Shown piece after piece: positions 46,141 to 57,463 of a stretch of 64,000 nucleotides of DNA. The notes beneath the pieces are model-generated. The model saw only the letters and a program-made list of their open reading frames with translations, ran no database searches and was not told where the DNA came from. The DNA comes from Scilla litardierei (taxonomy: Eukaryota > Streptophyta > Magnoliopsida > Asparagales > Asparagaceae). The position numbers and the translations under genes are program-made. Position 1 is the first letter of the stretch. Each line of letters starts with the position of its first letter. Where the stretch lies: contig CM061136.1 of assembly GCA_030789695.1 (NCBI GenBank), positions 136,970,448 to 137,034,447 of the forward strand. Direction: 5' to 3'.

Positions 46141-48554
46141 TGAAGGGTTTTGGCAGACCCTTAGGGCTCAGATCTGTGCCCGTCCTACGTCGAACGGACA
46201 ATAAAGGTGAAAACATGCACAACAGAAAAACATAAACATGCTAAACATTTTAGCGAACCCTAAGGCGAGCCATAACCTCGCCAAGATCTATGCCGACTTG
46301 AGGCTGATCTGACCATCCCAAGAAAGATCTAGCCTACTGCGACATTATTAAAATTATTCTAAAAAGCTACTAACTAACATACCCAGAGTCTTGGCCTTAG
46401 GACAAGCAAGATGTACCGCACCACCTTCATTCGCTCCTTGTAGCCGAGCCACCTTGCGCCCTTGAACCGAACTACCCGAGCAGCCTTCGAGCCGATCAAC
46501 CCGAGCCGCCTCCAAGCCGATCAACTCGAGCCGCCTCCGAGCCGATCACTTGCCGAAGAAATTTTCACTTGAGCAGATCCACGTCAAAGACGTCTGGATC
46601 CAATCAAAACCTCCTCGTAGTCTTGCTAGGACCCAACGGGAGGATAGGAAGAAAAAGAGGAGAGGAATATTTAAGTTTACGATCGAGCGTGCTCAAAAGT
46701 CAGGAGCTTCTCGAATCGTTTACTTGGTACATTTTTCAACGAAGAGAGGGCACCCATATTTATATAGGAAGTCGGCTCCTCCCTTTTCGTCACGAGCAAT
46801 GTGAACAAACTTAAAATAAATATGATTTAATTTGAGTTAATGAAGTTTAGTAAGCCTTTCACAAAGGCCAACTTCAACCAATTAATTCTCCCTCATCATT
46901 GAGCTTTAGGACGATACAAGTTATCATTTCGAAGGGCTTCGAATGGTGAACGCATAGGAACGAACGGCGACGAATTTCGACTTCGTTTGACCACTCAAAC
47001 AATTGCCCAAAGTTAGGCAAAAAGTCATTCATCATAGCCATCATTTTGGGTTTCAAAAAACCCTAGGAAATAAGTCAAACGGGGAGGGCAAACTTGCATG
47101 CACGCCCGCTAGGCAGGCGGGCGCGCCCGCCTCCATTGCAGGCTGGTGCCTGCAATGGATTGCGGGAGCCCCAGCCCGCTGGGCCACAGCGGGCTGGCCG
47201 CTAGAGTTAGCGGGTGTGCCCACCCAATTAGCGGGCGGGCCCCACTCTTTTGCATGTTGGGCCCTCTTGTCCATAATGGGTCTGACCCATTAAGCCCCTT
47301 TTCACTGTTTTCCTCTTTCTGGGCTCATTTGAGCTCTGTTTTTGATGCAGTTTGAACCTGCGTTTAGACCGGGACGATCCCGTCATCTAGGTAACCTTTT
47401 CTACTTGTCTATTCCATTAAATATAGTCGTAAACAATTTACAAAACATTTAATCTAGTTTGCATCATATGCAAAGTTTGTCCCCTATTTAACTTGAACTC
47501 ACAACTAACTTGTGAACCTAATTATTCCATTTCATCGAATGAATTCCTCTTAACTTTCTTCCTATTACTAAGACGTGGATACTACTTGGTGTGAGACCCT
47601 ACAGCCTGACCCTACGACAGGTTGGGGCTCGACACCCCTAGACGACGGTAACCACGAGCAGCAGGCATCGTCCGTGTTTCAGAATCATACTTACGTGATT
47701 GACCCAATGACGAACATGTCGTTTGGATAACTCTGACTGTATCAGTGATGAATTCCATAGTTTTAGTCCCTTCGTCAAGACTGTGTCTCTGCATGGCCTA
47801 GGGTATGGATTACCGTCAACCCCACTAGCCAGCATCGGTCAGTATACATCGGTCTTTGTTGTATTGATGTTGTACATCCTACAACGTACCCCGGCCGAGG
47901 ATTAACACATAGACCATACTGATCCAGTGACACTAACTTCCCTTTAATGGAAGAGACGAATCCAATCTTAGTCATCTACTTCCCTCGTGAGCTTCAGGTG
48001 TTACCCATCCTAGGATCTTTTAGCAGGCTGAGCCTCAAAGCTAGATCATAGAACAAAGTAACACTATCCATTCAAAGGTTCGTACTGATGACTTTAAGTC
48101 TTACAGACCAGCTTGCCTATCATCACACTAGAGTTATTATTGACCGTCTAGTTAAAGCTTAACCATTTAATAACTCTAAGTTGGTCGTTCAGTGAACTCA
48201 TTCTCTAATGAGCATATGTGTCTCGTCTCTGACTTCGCCAAGTCGAATGACTATGAGATCATCATTACCCTAAGGTAAGACAAAGATACAACGGTCTAGC
48301 CGATGTGTCGATATCCTATTCTTGACACATCTAAGACCATAAACCATTTAAGACTTAAGTTTCTAATTGGTCACTAACTTCTCATAATCAAGATCTACAT
48401 CTGGAAACGTAATGACCTGACTATAAGTCTACGGAAATTATCTAAGTATATCATTCTATGAATTCATACTTAGTAGGATAATTAATACCATATAATAATT
48501 AGAACGAGATGATTATCTTAGGATAAATGCCTCAAGGGCATATGTCTTCCAATA
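46141..48554 (-). repeat. Left (3') LTR of the gag-only copia element (2414 bp)
   Basis: TGAAGGGTTTTGGC...GTCTTCCAATA on the plus strand. Its U3 start on the minus strand reads TATTGGAAGAC where the partner reads TGTAGGAAGAC. Contains a GC-rich block (47097-47245) and a minus-strand TATA box (46757-46766). Confidence 0.92.
46757..46766 (-). promoter_or_regulatory. TATA box, left LTR of the gag-only copia
   Basis: TATATAAATA on the minus strand. Conserved at 54550-54559 in the other LTR. Confidence 0.6.
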
Positions 48555-48570
48555 TTTCCCACTTGCACTT
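48555..48570 (-). promoter_or_regulatory. Polypurine tract of the gag-only copia
   Basis: The minus strand reads AGTGCAAGTGGGAAA directly before the LTR. Confidence 0.75.
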
Positions 48571-49829
48571 AGGCTATTTATCTCGGTTTCTCATACCGCT
48601 ATAGCATATCAGTCGCACTGGACATTCATATGTCAAACCTAAGAATGGATCCGCTAACATGTATCTATTCGGGTTTTAATGGAGTCTTATATTTACATCA
48701 TTTGATCACACCAGGTTGATCCTTCGAAATTGCTTTGGATCTAATCCAACAATTTTTTCTTTTGTATGTCCAACAATTTAGCTCATATAATATGATGTAG
48801 TCTTAGTCGTTTCTATAAGTCAGTCATGTCTCATTCCAATTATCTTTGTGTCAATTATGTCTGGTACATAAGTGACACCATAAGTCTCTATATGATTGAC
48901 ACAATCAAAACTATTTTGATTTAATGTCGCATATAGAAGATTTAATAAGTTGGAAACCTATTACTTAGTCCGAGACGGAACTAAGTTATATGCCAGATCC
49001 CACTGACTTTGAGAACTATCTGGTTAAACACTTCAACTCAAATATCTAAATCATATTTAGAATATTTATAAAGTATAACCATTTAGAAGTGCTGAATAGG
49101 AACATTCCACTGTCAGGTTCGTTTGACGAATGAGTCATGTCAAGACCCGTTTATAGGAGTCTTGATGCTGACTTACTCAGTCAAACACCCTACACTGTTC
49201 TTTCTTTTAGCTACATTTAATCTTTTTCTTTTAAGGTATCAAGTGTAGTTTGATTAACAATTAATTTTAACTTGCGTATAATTTGGATCATATCCAATTT
49301 TACGCTACTGGAACCTACATGTATCTATTGATTGGCTATAATATATCGTCAACTCCAAAACAATCAAATTGAGTCAGAAGCTCCGCATGACAACTCAAGA
49401 ATTTATGCATACCAACACAGACAGTCTAATCCACAACAATCAGCCATTCACAATAAATTGCAATTTTATCAAAGCACATTTTCAAGATATCATTCAACAA
49501 TGGATTCAATAACATTGAATCAAACTTGTTTATCAAAAATAAACATTGAGTGACTAAAACTCAATCATTGTTTTAAACCAAGCATTGATACATTTTATTC
49601 AAAATAATAAAAATATCGATCGCTTCTTCATCATATCTCTCGAAGTCCTTGTACGGTCCCAGCAGCAACGATTACTCCGATGCCGACCGTCCACGGAACT
49701 TCTTTCATCCTCTGCTTCACTATCAGCCACTTGTATACAATACACAGATGTCTTAGTATCTCATACCATGTAACACAGCATTTATGGAAATTTTATGCTT
49801 TATTAAAAGAGAATTTTTGTACCTGAGGT
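48571..49829 (-). other. Non-coding interior 3' of gag
   Basis: AT-rich sequence where pol would be expected. I found no RT, integrase or RNase H motif on either strand. Small open frames are unsupported. Confidence 0.6.
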
Positions 49830-50640
49830 AGAGGCATCAGTATGCTCCCTTTTCTTTTCTGCAAGGTACACCTTGCAGTTCCTCTTCCAGTGGCCTATCT
49901 TGTGGCAATAAAATATTCGGATTTTAACGGAGCCCCCTTTGTCTTCTTCCCCTTCTTCACCTTGGCTTGTTGTGGGAACTGTGTCTTCTTACCTTTGCCT
50001 TTCGGCTGGTTTGAAGAAGCAGAGCCAACAACCAACACAATCGGTTTCTTCTCGATCTCCTCAAACTGCCTAAGCATGTTGAGGAGCCAGGGAGATCCGT
50101 TTTAATACTGTTCATGATGAAACCGGTAATGAATTGTTTGAAGTCTGGGGTTAAAGATATTAGGATGATGTCCACGGCCATCTCATTGTAGAGGAAAAAA
50201 CCCAACTGGGCAGCATCTACCATGTACCCCATCATCTTAATGACATGATCTTGCACGGGGCCCGTCTCCATCTTAGTTCCCCAGAGGTTGCTCGTGGCTT
50301 CAAACTTGACAGCTCTTAACCGCTTGCCATACAACTCCTCTGCATTCAGAAGCATGCTTTGAACATCTAGATGTTCGTGCTTCCTTTACAGGTCGTTGTT
50401 CATTGAAGCCAGAGTAAAGCACATGGCCTTCTTGGTATCCCTCTGGTACTGCTTATAGACTTCCTTTTGTTCGTGGGTTGCATCTTCGTAAGGCTTCTCC
50501 GGAGCGTCCTTGAACAGTACGTATCATATCCCAGCTAGTGAGAGGACTAACTTAATATTCCTTAGCCAATCTTTATAGTTAGTCTCGTCAAGCACGTTCT
50601 TTTCAATCATGTACTTCAGACCCGACTCCATTCTGCATTT
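49830..50640 (-). pseudogene. Copia gag remnant
   Basis: Minus-strand frames carry ...LTPDFKQFITGFIMNSIKTDLP, then a Lys-rich stretch (QPKGKGKKTQFPQQAKVKKGKK) and a zinc knuckle near 49865-49905 reading IFYCHKIGHWKRNCK, where the first Cys of C-x2-C-x4-H-x4-C is Ile. Several frame changes separate the pieces. The start is near 50630 by similarity (MESGLKYMIEK on the minus strand). Confidence 0.75.
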
Positions 50641-51068
50641 AAATAGATATTTAATTAGTATATGTTCGTTGTATAGTTTAAATGGTTTTTATTAAATTAT
50701 ATTCTCCCACTAATTTTTAAGAATTAAAGCCACAATAATAAACAATTTATTATATAAAATATTTGTGGGAGAGGGATCTGACTACCCTGAGTGTGACAAC
50801 CTTGAGTGTAGCTCAAAAAGTTGTCCGACTCTGCAGTCGGTAGACGAACTCTTCATCAATCATATAAATATGATTCCCTATGTGTTTTATCCCTAGTCAT
50901 GTATGATTATGAGTGTGCTCATCCAAATCACAGTGACTAGCCTAGTCAGACCCTTATTTTCACGTCCAGCCTGACTTACGCCGCCGCTCGGTATATGCAC
51001 GACACGTCGGTTTGGGTCAGGGCTAAACTTACATCAATGACTCAACTTACGCTGGTGCTCGGTGTATT
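50641..51068 (-). other. Leader region of the gag-only copia, right of gag
   Basis: AT-rich, then a segment with two imperfect copies of a GCTCGGT...GGTTTGGGTCA motif (50990-51025 and 51055/52655), one of which is interrupted by the LTR-like insert. Confidence 0.45.
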
Positions 51069-52629
51069 TGATTGAACCGGAGGACGCACAAGGAGCACGT
51101 CTTCCACTCCCAAGTGTAGGAGCATCAATGCAATATAAATTTATTACCGATGTGTACCGGGTCGGATCACAGAGACAAGTCGTTCTACATTCGCAAAATC
51201 TATCGATAGAAAAATAATAACGTGAGACAACCACCTTGCTATGTGAATGGTGGTGGGAAAAGTGTGATGAATCTACAATCCCAACCAAAGTAAGTAGGGT
51301 TAGAGAACCAAATGTGGAGTTAGGATAGCTAGGAGAGGAGCATGGGTTGTAGGTTCACTAATGTTGGTGTTTATCAAGCCCAAATTACCCACATATAACT
51401 CAATTGGGTCTCCGGCTATGTCAAGCTCAATCGGTAAATTTATCATTCAAGAACACAATAATTTGCAATAAGGATGGATACATCATCATGTCACTAATCA
51501 AAATAGGATCATGGACTTTTCTCAAAGTGTGCCCTCTTGGGACTTAACCAATAAAATTGTGCCCAAACAATTCACCCAACATTTTCATGGAAGTATGCAA
51601 GAGGCAAAGAGAACTAATATTAACATCCAACATTCATGAATCACAACCCATGCATTTAACACTACTCAATCATGATAAACAAGATGAGAATTTCATACAA
51701 AATCAACCCAAATTCATTACAAAAGAGAGATGCTAAAAAACACAAAAGGAGGGGAAAGAAATAACCAATCTCACAAACAATGAGGCTTCCCTCTCACTTG
51801 AGCACCTCCTCCAAGCTTCCCTTCTCCCCCATGGCCTTCAAATCCTAGAACTTTTAGAGAAATTGAAGATTGGGGCTGAAAAACAGCCCCAAATTCGCAT
51901 TAAAACCCATTCATAGCTTAACGGGTCTGGAATTAAGTCAAACGGGTCGGATTCTGGCCCAAACCCGCAAGCAATGCCCAAAGCAGCAGAAAATTTCAGC
52001 ACCATCACCCTGTCTTGCGAAAATTACAGAAAAATCAACCGACCTCAGAATGACTCCTTCCAGGCGGCGATGGAAACGTAACAAAGTGTACTACGACTGA
52101 AAAATAACACTAGGCCGGAATATACACTAGAATGATAGCAGAATTCTGCACAAGAGGGGAATAGCAGACCAGAATTTTAGCACCGTCACCCCTGTCTTGC
52201 AAAAATTCAAGAAAAATCATCCGACCTCGAAATGACTCATTCCAGGTGGCAATGGAACCGTAACAAAGTTTACTACGACTCAAAAATATCATTAATCCGG
52301 AATATGCACTGAAGTGATAGCAGAATTCTGCACAAGAGCGGAATAACAGACAAGAATTTCAGCACCGTCACCTTGTCTTCCAAAAAATGCAGTAAATTGC
52401 TCCAACCTCTAAAATTTTTGGAAAAATATGCGTTGGAATCGGAACTTCACGAAATTCAACTGAAAAATAGGAGATTAAGATGAAGATGCTAATACGTTGT
52501 AAAAATTGTGTTTTATGCATATATAAACGATAAGCTCCAATTTAAGATATATCGAAAATATGTATGAACTGAAGCTAAGATATGATTAATACATGCACAA
52601 AAAGCACCGAAATGGGGGATAAATATACA
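51069..52629 (-). repeat. Probable solo LTR of Athila/Tat type
   Basis: Architecture parallels the Athila-like LTR at 31594. Near its plus-strand start are a 'CACTCCCAAGTGTAGGAG' motif and a GGATCACAG-type segment; near the end a GTGCAT / GGGGGATAAATATACA segment matches the minus-strand U3 start style. Best TG...CA ends are 51069 and 52629. Flanks GTATT and ATTTT do not match well, so boundaries are approximate. It contains a tandem repeat of about 183 bp (51990-52385). Confidence 0.55.
51990..52385. repeat. About 183-bp tandem repeat, 2.2 copies
   Basis: Repeated landmarks TTTCAGCACC (about 51993, 52175, 52358), GACCTCAGAATGACTC and AGCAGAATTCTGCACAAGAG recur in order at about 183-bp spacing, with drift. 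Confidence 0.75.
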
Positions 52630-53920
52630 ATTTTATTCCGAATTAACACGACACGATGGTTTGGGTCAAGTCAAGATCTCGTCATATATATTTAAGAAGT
52701 CGGTTTCTATAAGGTTGCCATGTCACAGCTTGAGTGTAGCTCAACAACTGGAACATGGGTCCTACAGTTACCAACTCCTAAAACAAGGAGGATTAAAATT
52801 TATCTTGAATAAGATTATTATCGTATTTGACTTAGGTATAGTCGATGGACTTACACAGTCATGATTCGACTCCATGCGGTCCAGTGGATGTGGCCAGGGA
52901 ATTGAATAAGCCAGGACCACTTAACCCCTAGTCTAGCTAGGGTGATCTAGCAAACTTAGCCAAGCACATTGACCGACATCATGATCCATTGAAGGAGACT
53001 TATCAATCTTATGTTCGTCCATCAGCCAAAAAAGCTTTTATTAATATTAGTTAATCCTTATCAACTAGTGGATCCTTAAAATTCGAAATTTTATGGATTT
53101 GTTTAATAGCTTTTATTAGATCCTTATCAACTATAAGGTTTGTTCGTTCATCGTGCTACCCTAATCTTTATTAGGATTTTAATAAATTACTAACTACATT
53201 TTAAAATAGTAATCATTAAAAGAGAATTATTATTAAAAACGATTTAATAATAATTATTATCAATTAAAGAGGTCTACCCTAGTCGGGAATTAGGATTAAG
53301 AGTTGTAAGTTTTCATTAAAACATATCATGTCATAATTTAAAATTCATCTTATAAAATTTTAAAGAGTTAATGGCTAACCTAAAGAGGGTTCATGAATAA
53401 TTTAAATTATACATCAAGTCCATTAACATCAACTAACATTTTATCACATAAAATAAGGTTCAACTATGTGACATTTAAAGAGAACATTCAAGCTAACATA
53501 TCTACCAAATAAATAATTAACTTGCTAATCTTAAAATTGAACATTTAAATTAAAAGATATGATTTTAAAACTTGAAACCTTTTATCTCATAAAAAATAGG
53601 TTTCATAAAGATTATCAAATAATTTTTAATTATAAACCTAAGCATTTAAACTCATTAAAACATTTTTAAGATTATATTATCACACAAAACAATCTTTAAA
53701 ACTTTATGTAATCATAAGAAATCAAAATTTAATAACGTCTCATGAAATTAAAAAATTTCTTAAAGTTACATACGTTTTAAAACATTTTTAAAACAATTTT
53801 AAAAAGATGTTGAAACTAATTTTTAACATTATCAGATAAGGTTAAAAATCTATATTTTCAAAAGCAAGCAATTTTAATAATTTTAAAATAACATCGCAGT
53901 CATAAGATCATGCAAACCTA
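52630..53920 (-). other. AT-rich leader of the gag-only copia
   Basis: From about 53040 to 53900 it is extremely AT-rich with repeated TTTTAAAA, AATTTAAA and ATTAAAA blocks. No ORF of note. Confidence 0.55.
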
Positions 53921-53933
53921 GGCTCTGATACCA
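53921..53933 (-). promoter_or_regulatory. Primer-binding site (initiator tRNA-Met)
   Basis: Minus-strand TGGTATCAGAGCC one base from the right LTR. Confidence 0.9.
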
Positions 53934-53934
53934 C

Positions 53935-56391
53935 TGAAGGGTTTTGGCAGACCCTTAGGGCTCAGATCTATGCCCGTCCTACATCGGACGAACAACACAG
54001 GTGAAAACATGCACATCGGAAAAACATACACATGCTAAACATTTTTACGAACCCTAAGGCAAGCCATAACCTCGCCAAGATCTATGCCGACTTGGGGTGA
54101 ATCTGACCATCCCAAGAAGGATCTAGCCCACTGCGACATTATTAAAATTATTCTAAAAAGCTACTAACTAACATTCCCGGAATCTTGGCATTGGGACATG
54201 CAAGATGTACCGCACCACCTTCTCTCGCTCCTCGTAGCCGAGCCGCCTTGAGCCCTCGAACCGATCTACCCGAGCCGCCTCCGAGCCGATCTACCCGAGC
54301 CGCCCCGAGCCGATCAACTCGAGCCGCCACCAAACCGATCACTTGCTGAAGAAAGTTTCACTTGAGCAGACCCACGTCAAAGACGTCTGGATCCAATCCA
54401 AACCTCCTCATAGTCTTGCTAGGACGCGACGGGAGGATATGAAGAAAAAGAGGAGAGGAATATTTAAGTCTACGATCGAGCGTGCTCAAAAGTCAGGAGC
54501 TTCTCGAATTGTTTACTTGATACATTTTTCAACGAAGAGAGGGCACCCCTATTTATATAGGGAGTCGTCTTCTCCCTTTTCGTCACGAGCAATGCGGGAC
54601 AAACTTAAAATAAATGTGATTTAATTTGAGTTAATGAAGTTTAGTAAGACTTTCACAAAGGCCAACTTCAACCAATTAATTCCCCCTCACCATTGAGCTT
54701 TAGAGACGATACAAGTTATCATTTCGAAGGGCTTCGAATGGTGAATGCATAGGAACGAATGGCGACGAATTTTGACTTCGTTTGACCCCTCAAACAATTG
54801 CCCAAAGTTGGGCAAAAAGTCATTCATCGTAGCCGTCATTTTGGGTTTCAAATAACCCTAGGAAATAAGTCAAACGGGGAAAGCAAACCCGTGGGCGTGC
54901 CCGCCTCCATTGCGGGCTGGCGCCCGCAATGGATTGTGGGTGCCCCAGCCTACCCAGCGGGCTGCACCCGCTGGCCTGGGTGAGCGCCCCCGCCGGCTCA
55001 GCGGGCGGGCCGCCCGTTGGGCCGCAGCGGGCAGCGCCCGCTAGAGTTAGCGGGTCCGCCTGCCCAATAAGCTGGCAGGCCCCGCTCTTTTGTGGGTTGG
55101 GCCCTCTTGTCCATAATGGGTCTGACCCATTAAGCCCCTTTTCACTGTTTTCCTCTTTATGGGCTTATTTGAGCTCCGTTTTTGATGCGGTTTGAACCTG
55201 TGTTTAGACCGGGACGATCCCGTCATCCAGGTAACCTTTTCGACGTGTCTATTCCATTAAATATAGTCGTAAACAATTTACAAAACATTTAATCTAGTTT
55301 GCATCATATGCAAAGTTTGTCCCTTATTTAACTTGAACTCACAACTAACTTGTGAACTTAATTATTCCATTTCATCGAATGAATTCCTCTTAACGTTCTT
55401 CATATTACTAAGACGTGGATACTACTCGGTGTGAGACCCTATAGCCTGACCCTACTACAGGGTGGGGCTCGAAACCCCTAGACGATGGTAACCACGAGCA
55501 GCATGCATCTTCCCTGTTTCAGAATCATACTTACATGATCGAACCAATGACGAACGTATCGTTGGGATCACTCTGACTGTGTCAGTGATGAATTCTGCAG
55601 TTTTAGTCCCTTTGTCAAGACTATGTCTCTGCATGGCCTAGGGTATGGATTACCGTCAACCCCACTAGCCAACATCGGTCAGTATACAACGGTCTTTGTT
55701 GTATTGATGTTGTACATCCTACAACGTACCCCGGCCGAGGATTAACACAAAGACCGTACTGATCCAGTGACACTAACTTACCTTTAACGAAAGAGACGAA
55801 TCCCATCTTAGTCATCTACTTCTCTCGTGAGCTTCAGGTGTTACCCAGCCTAAAATCTTTCAGCAGGCTGAGTCTCGAAGCTTGATCATAGATCTAAGTA
55901 ACACTATCCATTCAAAGGTTCGTACTGATGACTTTAGGTCTTACGGACCAGCTTGCCTATCATCACACTAGAGTTATTATTGACAGTCTAGTTAAAGCAT
56001 AACCATTTAATAACTCTAAGTTGGTCGTTCAGTGAACTCATTCTCTAATGAGCACATGTGTCTCGTCTCCAACTTCGCTAAGTCGAATGACTATGAGATC
56101 ATCATTACCCTAAGGTAAGACAAAGACACAATGGTCTAGCCGATGTATCGATATCCTATTCTCGACACATCTATGACCACGAACCATTTAAGACTTAAGT
56201 TTCTAATCGGTCACTAAGTTCTCATAATCGAGATCTACATCTAGAAACGTAATGACCCGACTATAAGTCTAAGGAAATTATCTAAGTATATCATTCTACG
56301 AATTCATACTTAGGATAATTAATACCATATAATAATTAGAACGAGAAGATTATCTTAGGATAAATGCCTCAAGGGCATACGTCTTCCTACA
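53935..56391 (-). repeat. Right (5') LTR of the gag-only copia (2457 bp)
   Basis: Partner of 46141-48554. The 43-bp length excess lies mostly in the GC-rich block at 54891-55085. TATA box at 54550-54559 on the minus strand. Confidence 0.92.
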
Positions 56392-56396
56392 AAAAC

Positions 56397-56900
56397 GTGG
56401 GGCAAAATGAAAAAGAAATAAAATGAGATGGTGATGGAAAGTGAAAAATGGAAACAAAAGGAAAATGAAAAATAAATATAAAAACAAGAAAACAAGAAAA
56501 CAAGAAAGAAAATAGAAATATAAGGCGTGAAAACGCTCATCCCCCAAGCTGAATTGAGCGTTGTCCTCAATGCGATAAAAGCACTGAAAATAGATATCGA
56601 GGACATAAAAAGTGAGGAGGAAGGAGATCCATGTGCATCTCTCACACGCTAAAGTGAAACATGCCCAAAGAGTGAGAATGTGTGATATATGGGTCAAGTG
56701 ATGAGAGTGAGTGCAAAGGGTCATCCAATCAGACAGAGCCATCGTCAGGTGGTGGCTGGGTGGGTGGTGTGGGTGGAATGGATGGCTCAGCTGATGGTGC
56801 AGCTGTGGTGTCAGCGAGAGGTGGAGATGGAGTGGATGGAACTATCTCAGATGGGTAGGGTGATACTAAATGAGGTGATGGTGATGAGTCGTCTGGAGAC
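56397..56900 (-). other. Athila-like 3' interior
   Basis: Minus strand near 56538-56575 reads TTGAGGACAACGCTCAATTC then AGCTTGGGGGATG, the Athila-type motif 3' of ORF1. The A-rich 56397-56540 block is repeated at 63837-63990. Confidence 0.65.
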
Positions 56901-57463
56901 GATGAACTGATGACGGTGCTATGGTGTGACTTGTGGAGATGGTTGCAACGTATGAATATGAGGTGTGGGGGTGGTAGTGATGTAAGGTGTGGGGGTGGTA
57001 GTGTCCATAGGCTGAGATGGCTGAGGTGGGATGGGCAGGAGAATGGGCTCAGCAGCAGTGTAATGAGGCTCTCTACTGATGATCTGAACTCAGAAAGAGT
57101 GTCTCTGAATCAAGTCAGGGTGCTGATGGTGGAGGTCTTAAAATCTCCAAGATCTTCCTCCACTTGAGTTATACGCTTGAGATGGGAAAGTGGTGGAGGG
57201 GGAGTGCTGTTGCTGCCCTCGTCATGTTGGCAAGATTTCCTATGGAACAGACGTAGGGTGTGCTTGACGGTGATATGAAAAGTGGAAGCATGTGGGATAA
57301 CAGGATCCTGGATAGGCTGGGGCTGGGCCTGAGGCTGGGCAGGGTCAGGCTGAAGCTATGCAAGTGGTGCCTAGGTACCCTGGGCAAGATCGGGATCAGG
57401 TGGAAAAATCCACTACATGGAGGTCCCAGCTCCAAAATGTGCAGGGTTAGGGAGCCTAGTGTA
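56901..57463 (-). pseudogene. C-terminal part of an Athila ORF1-like protein
   Basis: Minus-strand frame with a Pro/Gln-rich segment (AQPQAQPQPIQDPVIPHAS) followed by a coiled-coil-like stretch (LKRITQVEEDLGDFK and FRDTLSEFRSSVESL), the kind of C-terminus found in plant ORF1-type retroelement proteins. It has several stops. The N-terminal part is at 60966-61988 across an insertion. Confidence 0.5.

Larger units (their letters stand above)
46141..56391 (-). mobile_element. Gag-only, non-autonomous copia element with 2.4-kb LTRs
   Basis: Flanked by AAAAC (46136-46140 and 56392-56396). LTRs 46141-48554 and 53935-56391. On the minus strand a Met primer site adjoins the right LTR and a GCAAGTGGGAAA tract adjoins the left LTR. 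The interior has a gag remnant and no pol. LTR style and the AAGTGGGA tract differ from Sirevirus and recall the Angela/Tork group, but this is not certain. A paralogous empty site exists at 63832-63836. Confidence 0.92.

Noticed and set aside
54148..54342. Arg/Gly-rich minus-strand frame in the copia LTR
   Set aside because: Produced by repeated CCGAGCCGATC motifs in the LTR; not maintained in the other LTR copy.
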